Below are positions 8,831-17,913 of a DNA stretch of 64,000 nucleotides, piece after piece (positions within the stretch are counted from its first letter, which is position 1; each line of letters begins with the position of its first letter). A program made the position numbers and the translations under genes. Source of the stretch: Armatimonadaceae bacterium (lineage in GTDB: Bacteria > Armatimonadota > Armatimonadia > Armatimonadales > Armatimonadaceae); contig JAUJOK010000013.1 of NCBI GenBank assembly GCA_030447685.1, positions 53,502-117,501 on the forward strand. The letters are read 5' to 3'. A model generated the notes under the pieces. It was not told the origin of the DNA. It saw nothing but the letters and a program-made list of their open reading frames with translations, and did not search any database.

Positions 8831-9793
8831 ATGCCGCTTTTGATTTCTGAAGACGATGTCTCCGGTCTGCTCACGATGCCCGAAGCGATGAATGTGGTGG
8901 AAGCCGCGTTCTTCGCGCAGGCCCAGGGCGCGGCTTCGAACCAGCCGCGTGGACGCTTTTTCCTGCCCGGCGGCGTGTTCCACCACATGGCGGCGGCGCT
9001 GCTGCCGGGTCAGGCCAGCGGCGGCGTGGTGGGAACCAAGACCTATACATCGTTTCCCGGCGGCACGCGCTTCTGGGTTCAGCTTTTTTCCGCGGAAAAC
9101 GGCGATCTGCTCGCGATCATCGAGGCCGACCGGCTGGGCCAGATGCGTACCGGGGCGGCGACCGGCGTGGCCGCGCGCTTTATGGCCCGCGCGGACGCCG
9201 AAACCGCCGCGATTCTGGGCACCGGATGGCAGGCGCGGTCGCAGGCGGCGGCAATCGCCGTGGCACGGCCCGGTCTTCAGAAAATACGCGCCTGGGGCCG
9301 CGATGCCGGGCGGCGCGAGGCGTTCTGCCGGGAGATCAGCGAAACGCTGGGCCGTTCCGTCGTTCCGGCAGGCAGCGTGGAGGAGGCGGTCGAGGGTGCC
9401 TCTATCGTCGCCTGCATCACGGCGGCGCGCGAACCTATCTTGAAGGGCGAATGGCTCGCGCCGGGCGCGTTCGTGGCGGCGGCGGGGGCGAACCGGATAA
9501 CCGCGCGCGAGATTAATGAAGAAGCCGTCGCCCGCGCCGCTGTGATCGTGGTGGATGATGTGGCGCAGGCGCGCACCGAGGCGGCGGAGCTTATCTTCGC
9601 GCACGAGAAGCGCCGCTTCACCTGGGAGCGGGCGCATCCCCTCGCCGCCGTGGTTTCCGGCCAGACGCCGGGGCGAACCGGGCCGGACGACATCACCCTG
9701 TTCAAGTCGCTCGGGATCGCGCTGGAAGATATGGCGGTGGCGGCGCTGGTGTACGAAAAGGCGCGGGCGCAGGGCGTGGGGCGGCCCTTATAG
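8831..9793 (+). CDS. ornithine cyclodeaminase / mu-crystallin family protein
   Basis: A 320-residue NAD(P)-dependent enzyme of the ornithine cyclodeaminase/mu-crystallin family, whose members deaminate ornithine to proline or act as imine or alanine dehydrogenases. Family signatures are the N-terminal KTYTSFPGG, DRLGQMRTGAATGVA (substrate loop), AILGTGWQARSQ (Rossmann) and VVDDVAQA. The ATG at 8831 matches the family start; it has no Shine-Dalgarno and sits at the expected transcription start, so translation is predicted to be leaderless. The next two genes follow closely. Substrate specificity is not readable; ornithine is one option given arg genes nearby. Confidence 0.85.
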   Translation: MPLLISEDDVSGLLTMPEAMNVVEAAFFAQAQGAASNQPRGRFFLPGGVFHHMAAALLPGQASGGVVGTKTYTSFPGGTRFWVQLFSAENGDLLAIIEADRLGQMRTGAATGVAARFMARADAETAAILGTGWQARSQAAAIAVARPGLQKIRAWGRDAGRREAFCREISETLGRSVVPAGSVEEAVEGASIVACITAAREPILKGEWLAPGAFVAAAGANRITAREINEEAVARAAVIVVDDVAQARTEAAELIFAHEKRRFTWERAHPLAAVVSGQTPGRTGPDDITLFKSLGIALEDMAVAALVYEKARAQGVGRPL

Positions 9794-9796
9794 GTT

Positions 9797-10351
9797 ATGG
9801 CTGCTGCTGCTGCGCGAGCGCCGGTCCTGTTCCTTCTGTGCGGCCTTCCCTTTTCCGGCAAAACGACACTTGCCCGAAAGATTATAGAATCCACCGGCAG
9901 CGTACTGGTAGGCTATGATGCGCTTTGGGAAGAGAAACACCGGGAAACGGGACGCTCTCTTTCCTGGGAGGAGTTGACGGATATGGCCGGGGAACGGATC
10001 ACGGAGGCTCTGGCGCAGGGCCGGTCGGTGGTGTACGATACGCTGAACGACACGCGGGATAATCGGGACAGGCTGCGTCGGATCGCGCAAGTCGCCGATG
10101 CTGATTCCATCGTGGTGTTCACCAACACCCCCTTGCCCCTTATTCGTAAGCGGCAGCAAAGGAACGAAGTGACACGGGAACGGCACAGCGTCAGCACTGA
10201 GAATTTCCAGGAAGCGCTCGATAGGTTCGAGGCTCCCGATGCCTCTGCCGAGTTCGTGCTGGAGTTCACGCCCGACGACGATTTTTCCGTCTGGCGGGAG
10301 CAATTGGCTTTCCGCCATACCACCTCTTCGGCGGCAGGTGACGCCCCATGA
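9797..10351 (+). CDS. AAA_33-type P-loop kinase
   Basis: A 184-residue small kinase with Walker A GLPFSGKTT (residues 16-24), an Asp-containing strand VLVGYDALWEEK, and a lid-type region with RKRQQRNEVTRERHSV. The family (AAA_33, zeta-toxin/polynucleotide-kinase-like) phosphorylates small molecules such as sugars, antibiotics or nucleic acid ends. It lies 3 bases after the cyclodeaminase gene and its stop overlaps the ATG of the next sugar kinase gene (ATGA). The substrate is unknown. Confidence 0.75.
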   Translation: MAAAAARAPVLFLLCGLPFSGKTTLARKIIESTGSVLVGYDALWEEKHRETGRSLSWEELTDMAGERITEALAQGRSVVYDTLNDTRDNRDRLRRIAQVADADSIVVFTNTPLPLIRKRQQRNEVTRERHSVSTENFQEALDRFEAPDASAEFVLEFTPDDDFSVWREQLAFRHTTSSAAGDAP

Positions 10352-11823
10352 TCCTCGCCCTGGACATCGGCACGTCGTCCACGCGCGCGGTGCTGTATGA
10401 CACCGACACCGGGGACGACGTTCCCGGCGCAAGCCACGCCCTGGCGCATGAGCCGGACGCCACCGTCGATGGCGGCTCCACGCTGGATGCGGACGCGCTG
10501 GTGGCGGAAGCCGTCACCTGCGCGCAGGCCGTGTTGAGCCATCCCGCCGCTGCCACTTCTGGTCGTATCGATGCCGTTGCCGTGTGCACGTTCTGGCACT
10601 CCGTGGTCGGTGTCGGCGCGGACGGGCGGGCGCGAACCCCGGTTCTGCTCTGGTCGGACCGTCGCTCCGCGCCGCAGGTGGCCCGGCTTCGGGAAGAGCT
10701 GGACCCGGCGGCCTATACGCAGCGGACAGGCTGCCTGCTGCACACATCGTATCCGCCGGGACGCCTGCGCTGGCTGGCGGAAAATGAACCGGTAACGTTT
10801 CATGGCTGCGCCCGCTTCGTTTCCCCCGGCGAATATCTGTTCAGCCGTTTCTTCGGCCTGGAAAATGTCACCTGCTCGGTTTCGATGGCCTCGGCGAGCG
10901 GGCTGATGGATCAGGCGCGGGGAGCGTGGGACGCCGTGACGCTGGCGCAGGCGCCGGGTCTTGCGCCGGATCGCCTGTCCCCTATCGGCGACGCGCCGGT
11001 GACGGGCCTTCAATCGCCGTTTCGGGAGGCGCTGCCCGCTCTGGCGTCCGTCCCCTGGTTTCCCGCGCTCGGCGACGGGGCCTGCTCCAATCTGGGATGC
11101 GGGGCGACGACGCCGAACCGCCTGGCGCTCATGGTGGGCACATCCGGCGCGCTGCGCGTGGTAACGGGCAGGACGATGCCGGTCGCGCCGCCGGGACTGT
11201 GGCGTTATCAGGCGGACGCGGAGCGGTTTCTGCTGGGTGGCGCGCTGTCCAACGGCGGCAGCGTCTGGGCCTGGCTGACGGACACGCTGAAGATGCCCGC
11301 CGTGCCCGCCGCCGCGGTGGATGCGGCGCTTGCCGCACTGCCGCCGGACGGGCATGGACTGACGGTGCTGCCTTTTCTGAACGGTGAGCGCGCGCCCGGC
11401 TGGCGCGACGAGGCGCGGGCGGCGATTATCGGCCTTTCCACCGCGACCACGCCGCTGGAGATAGCCCGCGCCCACCTGGAAGCGGTCGCCTTCCGCTTCG
11501 CCGCCATACGCGAACGGCTGCGGACGGCGGCGGCAGCGGCGGAGATTATCGGCACCGGCGCGGCGCTGACCGCCTCCCCGGCGTGGACGCAGATTATCGC
11601 GGACGTGCTGGGCGAGCCGGTGCGCGTGTCGGGGGAAAAGCAGGCATCATCGCGCGGGGCGGCGCTTCTGGCGCGGGAGCGTCTTGGGTTCGGGGCGATA
11701 GAGACGGCCCCCTTTTCCGAAGACGCGCGCTTCGATCCCGTTCCTGCACGCGCCGCGCGCTACGCCGAGGCCCGCGCCCGCCACCAGGAGATGTATCGGC
11801 TGCTGGGCGGTACGGAGGCTTAA
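10348..11823 (+). CDS. FGGY-family carbohydrate kinase, gluconokinase-like
   Basis: A 491-residue FGGY sugar kinase. The N-terminal ATP site begins MILALDIGTSSTRAVLYD, the sugar-site residues include LLWSDRRS, and the second domain has ALGDGACSNLGCG and LMVGTSGALR followed by LPFLNGERAPGW, all closest in style to gluconokinases. It would phosphorylate an aldonic acid or polyol for entry into the pentose phosphate pathway. Co-transcribed with the preceding small kinase and cyclodeaminase-like gene. The exact sugar is not certain. It ends in a convergent 4-base overlap with the next minus-strand gene. Confidence 0.85.
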   Translation: MILALDIGTSSTRAVLYDTDTGDDVPGASHALAHEPDATVDGGSTLDADALVAEAVTCAQAVLSHPAAATSGRIDAVAVCTFWHSVVGVGADGRARTPVLLWSDRRSAPQVARLREELDPAAYTQRTGCLLHTSYPPGRLRWLAENEPVTFHGCARFVSPGEYLFSRFFGLENVTCSVSMASASGLMDQARGAWDAVTLAQAPGLAPDRLSPIGDAPVTGLQSPFREALPALASVPWFPALGDGACSNLGCGATTPNRLALMVGTSGALRVVTGRTMPVAPPGLWRYQADAERFLLGGALSNGGSVWAWLTDTLKMPAVPAAAVDAALAALPPDGHGLTVLPFLNGERAPGWRDEARAAIIGLSTATTPLEIARAHLEAVAFRFAAIRERLRTAAAAAEIIGTGAALTASPAWTQIIADVLGEPVRVSGEKQASSRGAALLARERLGFGAIETAPFSEDARFDPVPARAARYAEARARHQEMYRLLGGTEA

Positions 11824-12053
11824 CGCTTGCCTTCGGTGCGCTCGGCCACGGCAAGCCGCAGCAGGTCGATCAGGGCGTAGGAGTGACGCAGGTACACGTC
11901 CGTCTGGCTCATCTCCGGGCTGCCGCTGCTGCCGCTTTCGGTTTCCTGACGGCGAAGCTGACGGGCCAGGCGCAGGCGCGCAACGCGAACAATAGTGGTC
12001 GCGGGCGGGCGATGTGCGAGGATGCGCTGAATGGGAGTAGTAGAACTTGCCAT
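11820..12053 (-). CDS. hypothetical protein, 77 residues
   Basis: A basic, helical 77-residue protein starting MASSTTPIQRILAHRPPATT, with LRLARQLRRQETESGSSGSP and a C-terminal amphipathic YALIDLLRLAVAERTEGKR. No family is recognised and there is no signal peptide or membrane segment. It overlaps the stop of the convergent sugar kinase gene and lies 160 bases downstream of a DUF2092-type gene on the same strand. Coding support is moderate: an ATG, fair codon use, and no better alternative on either strand. Confidence 0.45.
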   Translation of the reverse strand: MASSTTPIQRILAHRPPATTIVRVARLRLARQLRRQETESGSSGSPEMSQTDVYLRHSYALIDLLRLAVAERTEGKR

Positions 12054-12213
12054 TACCGGTGCTGCCTTCGTTTCTGCTTTCTGGTTAGGACAGCGCCGGT
12101 GCCGTCATGTTACAGGTTTTTCCCCAAAGCCGCGCCGCCGAACCACCCCTGCCCCACCACACGCGTCTCCCCCTCAACCTCCTGAATGGAGCGGTACCCC
12201 TGAACGCCGTGCT

Positions 12214-13050
12214 TTACCTTTTCAGTGGAACCGCGCGCTTTTTCGCCACTGCCACGGGCGGAGGGGAAAGAACCTCTTTCGCGCCGGGCGGCGGGCGGAA
12301 GGTGAAAGTCGTGTCGGGGAGCGTCGGATTGATTTTGATCTGCGAATGCGTTTCCGTATGCATGGCTAACTTACCGTTAACCATAAGGCTCATGGTCAGA
12401 CGGCGCAGAAGGCGGTCTTTTTTGCCGATAGCGAACGTCCACGTCGGTTCTTCCGGCGAACGCGGCGTGACGACAACGGTCTCGACCGGGACACCATTGA
12501 CTTCGCCGGGCGGTCCGAGAGTAACCGATTTTACGGACGGCGGGGGCGGTTCAGACATAAACTGCCCCGAACTTAACCCGGCGGCAATGTGCTTTGTCAT
12601 GGCTCTGGCTAAAATTAGGTACATACTGAGCGGCTGACCTGGCTTAAGCGCCCACCGACGATACTGGTTCTTATCCTGGGGATAAACAAAATAGAGGTTC
12701 TTCCCATCAGACACGGAACGCCAGGTCTTACCCGACGTATCGGCAGCGACGACGACCGCACGATTGGGCCGCCTGAAAGCAACCATGGTGCGTTTGCTTA
12801 TCGCCTGCGGCGTACCCGTCTCCTTCTCCTCGACCGTGCCGGAATAGGAACGGAGGGAGCGGTAGGCAACAGCCATCTGATTCATCAGCGTCCGAGCTTT
12901 CGGGCCAATAGTCGCAGAAGATACCGCAGAAGCAGCGGACTTTTGTGTCGATGCGGCAGCATTGCCGACTCCATTCAGAAGCAGCAGGCCCAATCCCAGG
13001 GGCAGCGTGAGCGCGCCGATTAAAGCAACGCGACCCGTAGCAGATAACAT
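12214..13050 (-). CDS. DUF2092/LolA-like periplasmic protein
   Basis: A 278-residue exported protein: N-terminal hydrophobic segment VALIGALTLPLGLGLLLLNG, then a LolA-like beta pattern with YRSLRSYSGTVEEKE, RRPNRAVVVAADTSG and WRSVSDGKNLYFVYPQDKNQY. This matches the DUF2092 group of lipoprotein carrier-like domains, thought to bind lipid or lipoprotein in the periplasm. The C-terminal tail is proline- and lysine-rich. A second, unrelated LolA-like protein is encoded at 5252..5992. It stands 45 bases after a class III aminotransferase gene and may share its transcript. Confidence 0.65.
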   Translation of the reverse strand: MLSATGRVALIGALTLPLGLGLLLLNGVGNAAASTQKSAASAVSSATIGPKARTLMNQMAVAYRSLRSYSGTVEEKETGTPQAISKRTMVAFRRPNRAVVVAADTSGKTWRSVSDGKNLYFVYPQDKNQYRRWALKPGQPLSMYLILARAMTKHIAAGLSSGQFMSEPPPPSVKSVTLGPPGEVNGVPVETVVVTPRSPEEPTWTFAIGKKDRLLRRLTMSLMVNGKLAMHTETHSQIKINPTLPDTTFTFRPPPGAKEVLSPPPVAVAKKRAVPLKR

Positions 13051-13095
13051 GGTTCATTCCTCCCCACAGAAACAACGTCACCGCAGCCGCATTCG

Positions 13096-14391
13096 TTACG
13101 GCTGCCCCAGCGCCGCGTCGATCTGTTTGACGGCCCAGTCGATCTGTTCCTGCTCAATGGTCAGCGGCGGCACGAACTCCAGAACGTCGCCGGAACCGGC
13201 AGGCAGAACGATGATACCGCGCGCCAGCAGATCATAGACCAGACGGAGCGCGAGCGCGGACGATGCCAGCCGCAGCCCCAGCATCAGGCCGCGCCCCCGC
13301 ACCTCCGCAATCATGTTCAGGTTTTTCTCGTGAAGATGTACCAGTTGCTCCTTAAAATAAGCGCCCGTTTCGCGCGTACGGCGCGGCAGATCGCGCGTCT
13401 CCATCTCGGAAATGGCCGCCAGCGCCGCCGCGCACCCGACCGGCGAACCGAGAAATGTCGATGTGTGCAGCGCCTCGCCCCGGCTCTCGCCCCACGCCGC
13501 CATGACCTCAGGACGCGCGACACAGGCGGAGATGGGAAAGCCGCCGCCCATCGCCTTGCCGACGCACAGAATGTCGGGCACGACCCCTTCGGCATCGCAG
13601 GCGAACCAGTCGCCGGTGCGGCCCCAGCCGGTAAATATCTCGTCGGCGATCAGCAGAACGCCGTACCGGTCGCACAGCGCCCGCAGCCCCGAAAGCCAGC
13701 CGCGCGGCGGCTCCACAATGCCCTCACGGCCCTGAATCGGCTCGACAATCACCGCACCGATAGTCCTGTCTTTGTATAGGATTTCCTCGACAAGCCTTAA
13801 ACTCTCCTCCAGGCTATCCTGCGCCTTTGGATACGGCACATGTCGGGCAAAGGTCGGCACCTGTTCGATGAACGGCGCGCGGAAATCATCCCGGCTCGTT
13901 ACCGCCAGCGCGCCATAGGTCAGGCCGTGATAGCCCCCCTGAAAGGCGAGGACGCCTGGTTTTCCGGTCGCCCGGCAGGCCGTCTTCAGCGCGGCTTCCA
14001 CCGCGTCCGCTCCGTCCGAGCCGAACAGGCAATACCCCAGATCTCCCGGCGTTTTTTCGGCGATCTTCCGGGCCAGTTCCGCTTTTATCGCCGGGGGGTG
14101 AACATCACCCATTCCGTGTATAAGTTTTTGGGACTGTTCCGCTACTGCCACTGCCACACGCGGGTTAGTATGTCCGACCGAGGCGACGCCAAAGGCCGCC
14201 GTCAGGTCAAGGAAAGAATTTCCGTCCACATCCGTTACCAGGCCGTCGCGCGCCGCTTACCAGAAGACGGGCAACCGTCCTTCGGGATCGATGTAGGTGA
14301 CATTGGGACTTTCCCAGCGGCGCAGTTCACGGGCAAGCGCAAGCGACTTCGGACCGGGAATAGGCGTGCGGAGAATAGGAAGGTCAGGCAT
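13096..14391 (-). pseudogene. class III aminotransferase with an in-frame TAA at codon 45
   Basis: PLP-dependent class III (acetylornithine/GABA-type) aminotransferase. From the ATG at 14391 the frame reads MPDLPILRTPIPGPKSLALA to LPVFW, then TAA (14257-14259), then AARDGLVTDVDGNSFLDLT in the same frame with no shift. Family members have a charged residue, often Glu, at this place, so one base change explains the stop. The rest is intact: DEIFTGWGRTG and VCVGKAMGGGFPISA (PLP lysine). A GTG at 14229 could start a chain of 377 residues lacking the N-terminal part. It may be a true nonsense mutation or a base error. Confidence 0.75.
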
Positions 14392-14403
14392 GGGGAAAGG
14401 CCC

Positions 14404-15204
14404 TCACCCCCCCCGCCGCGTTTCCGAGCGCAGCACATCGAGGACGGGAGCAGCTAATGCGGCGTTGGTTGCGGCAGCCTCGCCGCTCCAGATCGTCGGC
14501 GTGCCCTGCCAGTCGGAGAAATGGCCGCCCGCTTCGCGCAGAATCGGCAGGAGCGGCGCGCAGTCCCACGGATTCATCACCGGGTCGAGCATGATGTCGG
14601 CGCGGCCTGTCGCCACCAGCGCATAGCCGTAGCAGTCGCCCCACGTACGCTGAAACCGGGTGACGGCGGCGAGGCGGTCATAAGCGTCCGAGCGCGCCTG
14701 GCAGGCCGTGATGGAGGAGGTGACAAGGACGGCGTCCTCCAGCCGATCTACCGAGGAAACGCGGCAGGGACGGCCATTCCAGGTGCAGCCCAGGTTATCC
14801 CCCGCCGCCACCATCTCATCGAGCGCGGGCAGGTAGAGAACGCCGACACACGGCTCGCCGCGCGCCTCTACACCGACAAGCACGCCGTACAGCGGCACAC
14901 CCGCAACAAAAGTTTTGGTGCCGTCGATGGGATCGATGATCCAGCGGAATGGCGCGCTGCCAGCCGTCTCCCCCTCCTCCTCGCCGAGAATGCCGTGATC
15001 GGGGAAGGCCTGCCCGATATGCTCGCGCAGAATTCGCTCGGCTTCCCGGTCCGCGATTGTCACCGGCGAATCGTCGGCCTTCCTATCCGGCACGACGCCG
15101 GTCTGGAAATAGGCCAGCGTCCGCTTCCCGGCAAGATAAGCCGCTTCTATCGCCACCTCCAGAAGGTCGCGCACGGAAGGATCGGCGGTAGAGCGGACAG
15201 ACAT
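14404..15204 (-). CDS. hisN: inositol monophosphatase family, histidinol-phosphatase-like
   Basis: A 266-residue Mg-dependent phosphatase of the inositol monophosphatase superfamily. Metal-site motifs are visible: GEEEGETAG, DPIDGTKTFVAGVPLYG and NPWDCAPLLPILREAGG. The order and the VPLYGVLVG segment are most like HisN-type histidinol-phosphatases, which make histidinol in histidine synthesis; inositol phosphatase remains possible. Full length for the family. It sits between the dienelactone hydrolase-like gene (4 bases) and the aminotransferase gene (12 bases), in a minus-strand run of small-molecule enzymes. Confidence 0.8.
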   Translation of the reverse strand: MSVRSTADPSVRDLLEVAIEAAYLAGKRTLAYFQTGVVPDRKADDSPVTIADREAERILREHIGQAFPDHGILGEEEGETAGSAPFRWIIDPIDGTKTFVAGVPLYGVLVGVEARGEPCVGVLYLPALDEMVAAGDNLGCTWNGRPCRVSSVDRLEDAVLVTSSITACQARSDAYDRLAAVTRFQRTWGDCYGYALVATGRADIMLDPVMNPWDCAPLLPILREAGGHFSDWQGTPTIWSGEAAATNAALAAPVLDVLRSETRRGG

Positions 15205-15208
15205 GGAG

Positions 15209-16108
15209 TTACCCCTTCAGGTGCTTCTCAAAGAAGGCGAGTGTCCGCTGCCAGGCCAGCTTTGCCGGTTCCGCGCGGTACGCCTCGCGCGTGTCGTTAT
15301 GAAAAGCGTGCGGGGCGTCCGGATAGGTATAGATTTCGCTCGCCATATTCGCCGGTATCGCCTGCTTCAGCGCCTCCACATCGGCAAGAGGAATGCCCGT
15401 GTCCGCCTCGCCGTAGTGCGCCTGAAGCGGCACCTGAAGACGCGGCATCAATGTCAGCGGCGACGTCGGCTTCAGCGGTGTCGTTTCCCGGTAGATAGGC
15501 CGCCCGTAAAAGACGACACCCGCCCCCAGCGACGGCGTCTGCGCGGAAAACAGGAGCACGTACAGCCCGCCCATACAGAAGCCCACCGTGCCGATCTTGC
15601 GGCTCCCCACATCGGGCCGTCCCGCTAAATAGGACGCACCCGCCTGAAGGTCTCCGACAATACGGTCGTCGGCGATCCTGGCGGTGAAGGCGCGGATGAC
15701 GGAAAAATCGGTCGCTTCCGGCGCGCCCCCTTCCCGCGAATACAGATCGGGGGCCAGGGCGACATAGCCCGCCTGCGCCAGCCGCGCCGCGACATCGCGG
15801 ATGTGGTCGGTCAGCCCGAAAATCTCGTGGATCACGATAACGCCGGGCGCGGTGCCGCTCAGGTTCTTCGGGCGCATCAGCGTCGCCTTCACCCAATCCG
15901 GCCCGCTCGGATAGATAACATCCTCACGAACAACGTTCGGGTCGGTAAGCGCGGTTCCCGGCGCGCTGATTTTTGCCTGAAGCGCGGCGTTCGCCGCCGC
16001 CAGGCCCGGCACGAATGATGCCCCCGTCGCCAGTGCGCGCGATCCGGCGCTGCGAAGGAACGCCCGCCATGAAACCACTTCGTTTTTATCCTGTTTATCC
16101 TTGCTCAT
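15209..16108 (-). CDS. dienelactone hydrolase family protein, exported type
   Basis: A 299-residue alpha/beta hydrolase of the dienelactone hydrolase family. The Cys nucleophile lies in GFCMGG, the HEIFGL segment precedes helix A, and GEADTGIP and APHAFHND carry the Asp and His of the triad. The N-terminal 50 residues (SWRAFLRSAGSRALATGASF) resemble an export signal as in secreted DLH proteins. I start it at MSKDKQDKNE; a longer frame would overlap the HIT gene. Probable substrates are lactones or esters; none can be named. ORFs on both sides are on the same strand. Confidence 0.85.
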   Translation of the reverse strand: MSKDKQDKNEVVSWRAFLRSAGSRALATGASFVPGLAAANAALQAKISAPGTALTDPNVVREDVIYPSGPDWVKATLMRPKNLSGTAPGVIVIHEIFGLTDHIRDVAARLAQAGYVALAPDLYSREGGAPEATDFSVIRAFTARIADDRIVGDLQAGASYLAGRPDVGSRKIGTVGFCMGGLYVLLFSAQTPSLGAGVVFYGRPIYRETTPLKPTSPLTLMPRLQVPLQAHYGEADTGIPLADVEALKQAIPANMASEIYTYPDAPHAFHNDTREAYRAEPAKLAWQRTLAFFEKHLKG

Positions 16109-16131
16109 AAATCCTTTTCCGTCTGTGTCTA

Positions 16132-16475
16132 CTATCCCGGGGGCCAGCGGAGCGGACGACCACCCAGAACGTGGGCATGCAGATACGGAACCGTCTGGCC
16201 GCTGTCCGCGCCCGCGTTGAAGACGATCCGCACTCCGGTCTCGGCGACACCCAGCCGCCGCGCGACTTCCGCCGCCGCTAAAAGCACTGCCCCGGCCAGA
16301 TCGCGCTGCTCGGTCCCAGCGCCAGCACATTCTCGACCGGCGTTTTGGGGATGACCAGCGCGTGCACCGGAGCCTGCGGGTTGATGTCTCGAAAGGCGAT
16401 GCAGTAATCGTCCTCGTAGATCGCCTCGACCGGCACTTCCTTGCGCGCTATTTTAGCGAAGATATTGTCTTCCAT
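16132..16475 (-). CDS. HIT-family nucleotide hydrolase, one frameshift in this sequence
   Basis: Starts MEDNIFAKIARKEVPVEAIY, the standard opening of small HIT (Hint/PKCI-type) proteins, with DINPQAPVHALVIPK. Near 16310 the frame moves by one base and continues RDLAGAVLLAAAEVA to the HIT active-site segment YLHAHVLGGRPLRWPPG. Together about 113 residues, the family length, so I read the shift as a sequence error. HIT proteins hydrolyse phosphoramidate bonds of AMP conjugates. Shares the minus-strand run with the DLH-like gene. Confidence 0.8.
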
Positions 16476-16477
16476 TG

Positions 16478-16800
16478 TTATTCCAGCAGGAACGACTGTT
16501 CCAGCATCTGAACCGGCTGCCCGCCCTGCGCGTCGTCGGTCGGACTTTCCAGATAGTCCTGCATCAGCGTTTGCCAGCGCGTATGCACTTCCGACTTCGC
16601 CAGATACGCGCAGGCGGCGTCCCAGTCGTCACATTCCAGGTAACCGAACTCGGTGCCGTCGGGCGCAGCCACAGGCTATAGTTGCGCATGCCCGCCGCCT
16701 TCAGTTCCGCCGCCAGTTCCGGCCAGATCGGGTCATGAAGCTTCTTATACTCTTCTAACTTTCCCGGCTTTACTTTTATCAGAAATCCGACACGTTGCAT
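16478..16800 (-). CDS. rhaM: L-rhamnose mutarotase, one frameshift
   Basis: Interconverts alpha- and beta-L-rhamnose. The chain MQRVGFLIKVKPGKLEEYKK, HDPIWPELAAELKAAGMRNYSLWL is the canonical RhaM N-terminus with the catalytic His. After a one-base deletion in a C run near 16672 it continues DGTEFGYLECDDWDAACAYL and ends MLEQSFLLE, as in other mutarotases. Corrected length about 107 residues, family normal. A rhamnulokinase gene lies 2.3 kb away on the other strand, so rhamnose use is a coherent trait of this region. Confidence 0.85.
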
Positions 16801-17000
16801 ATCGCCCTCCTTCGAGGATACTATACCGCATCGGGTGAAAGCATTGGGGCGCGCGCACGTTTTGTTTGACCCAGTCTCGCCTGCGGAGCTATTTTACTTC
16901 AGGGCCCGTTGTTTAATCCTGTTAGCGGCCCTCGCGACGCTCTCGGTCAGTATGGATCAGCATTTGTTGTTTATCTGATACTTTGCAATCGGCGCGGACC

Positions 17001-17028
17001 TTGACTTGTCCGCGTCATCGCCTATTTA
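17001..17028 (+). promoter_or_regulatory. possible promoter of the Cof-type hydrolase gene
   Basis: TTGACT, 16-base spacer, TATTTA, about 50 bases before the coding start. The rest of the 275-base gap 16801-17075 shows no gene. Confidence 0.35.
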
Positions 17029-17076
17029 TCGAAACGCCGACAGACAGCACAAGACGCGCAGAACGATAGAAGGATA

Positions 17077-17913
17077 GTGCCTTTCGACTGTTCCCCTACC
17101 GACTCGCCGCCATCGACCTGGATGATACTCTGCTGGGACCGGACAAGAAGATCAGCGCGGTCAATGCCGCCGCCGTGCAGGCGCTGCGTGAGCGCGGCGT
17201 ACGGTGATTCTGGCTTCTGGGGCGGCGGCACGAGAACATGCTCCACTTCCACCGGCAGCTTGATCTCGAAGGCCCGGTTGTCTCCTGCAACGGCGCGCGG
17301 GTCAAAAATGCCGAAACCAGCGAGGTGCTGCACGAGCATCGCGTGCCCGAGGGTCTTGCCGCCGAGGTGCTGACGGACGGAACCGGGCGCGGCATCACCC
17401 AGAACTTTTACCATACTGACGGCGGCCTGTATGTGCGCGAGAGAACGCCGTGGACGGACCTGTACCAGCAGCGCACCGGCAGCGACCTGACCTTCTTCGG
17501 CGACCTGACGCGGCTGGCGGGCGAGTCGCCGCTGAAGATTATCTGGGTGGACGACGGCAAAAACGTGGCGCAGCTTTTTCCGCAGATGGAGGCGCGCTAC
17601 GCCGGGCGGCTGTATGTGACGGTGACGGACCCGGAATATCTGGAGTTCATGGCTCTGGGCGTCAGCAAGGCGGTGGGCGTGGCGGCGGTGGCGGCCCGTT
17701 ATGGCATCGCGCGCAGCGAGACGCTGGCCTTCGGCGACGGCAATAACGATGTGCCGCTGCTGGAATGGGCGGGCCGGGGGTGGCGATGGCAGATGCCCGT
17801 CCCGCTGCCAAAGCCGCCGCCGATACGGTATCCACGCCCGGCGACCCGGAAACCAGCTTCGCCCGCGCCGTAGAAGTCGTGCTGGCCGAAGCCGATCAGT
17901 TGTCGCAGCGGTA
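17077..17913 (+). CDS. Cof-type HAD phosphatase, three frameshifts
   Basis: HAD-superfamily sugar- or cofactor-phosphatase of the Cof type. Motif I is AAIDLDDTLLGPD near 17110; a one-base loss and a one-base gain around 17200-17225 restore VILASGR and HENMLHF; the chain then reads GPVVSCNGARV to KAVGVAAVAARYGIA and AFGDGNNDVPLLEWAG (motif IV). A third shift in a G run near 17777 gives the usual GVAMADARPAAK ending and stop at 17911. All three indels are in or beside G runs, so sequence error is likely. The precise start is unclear; a GTG at 17077 is the best candidate. Confidence 0.75.
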
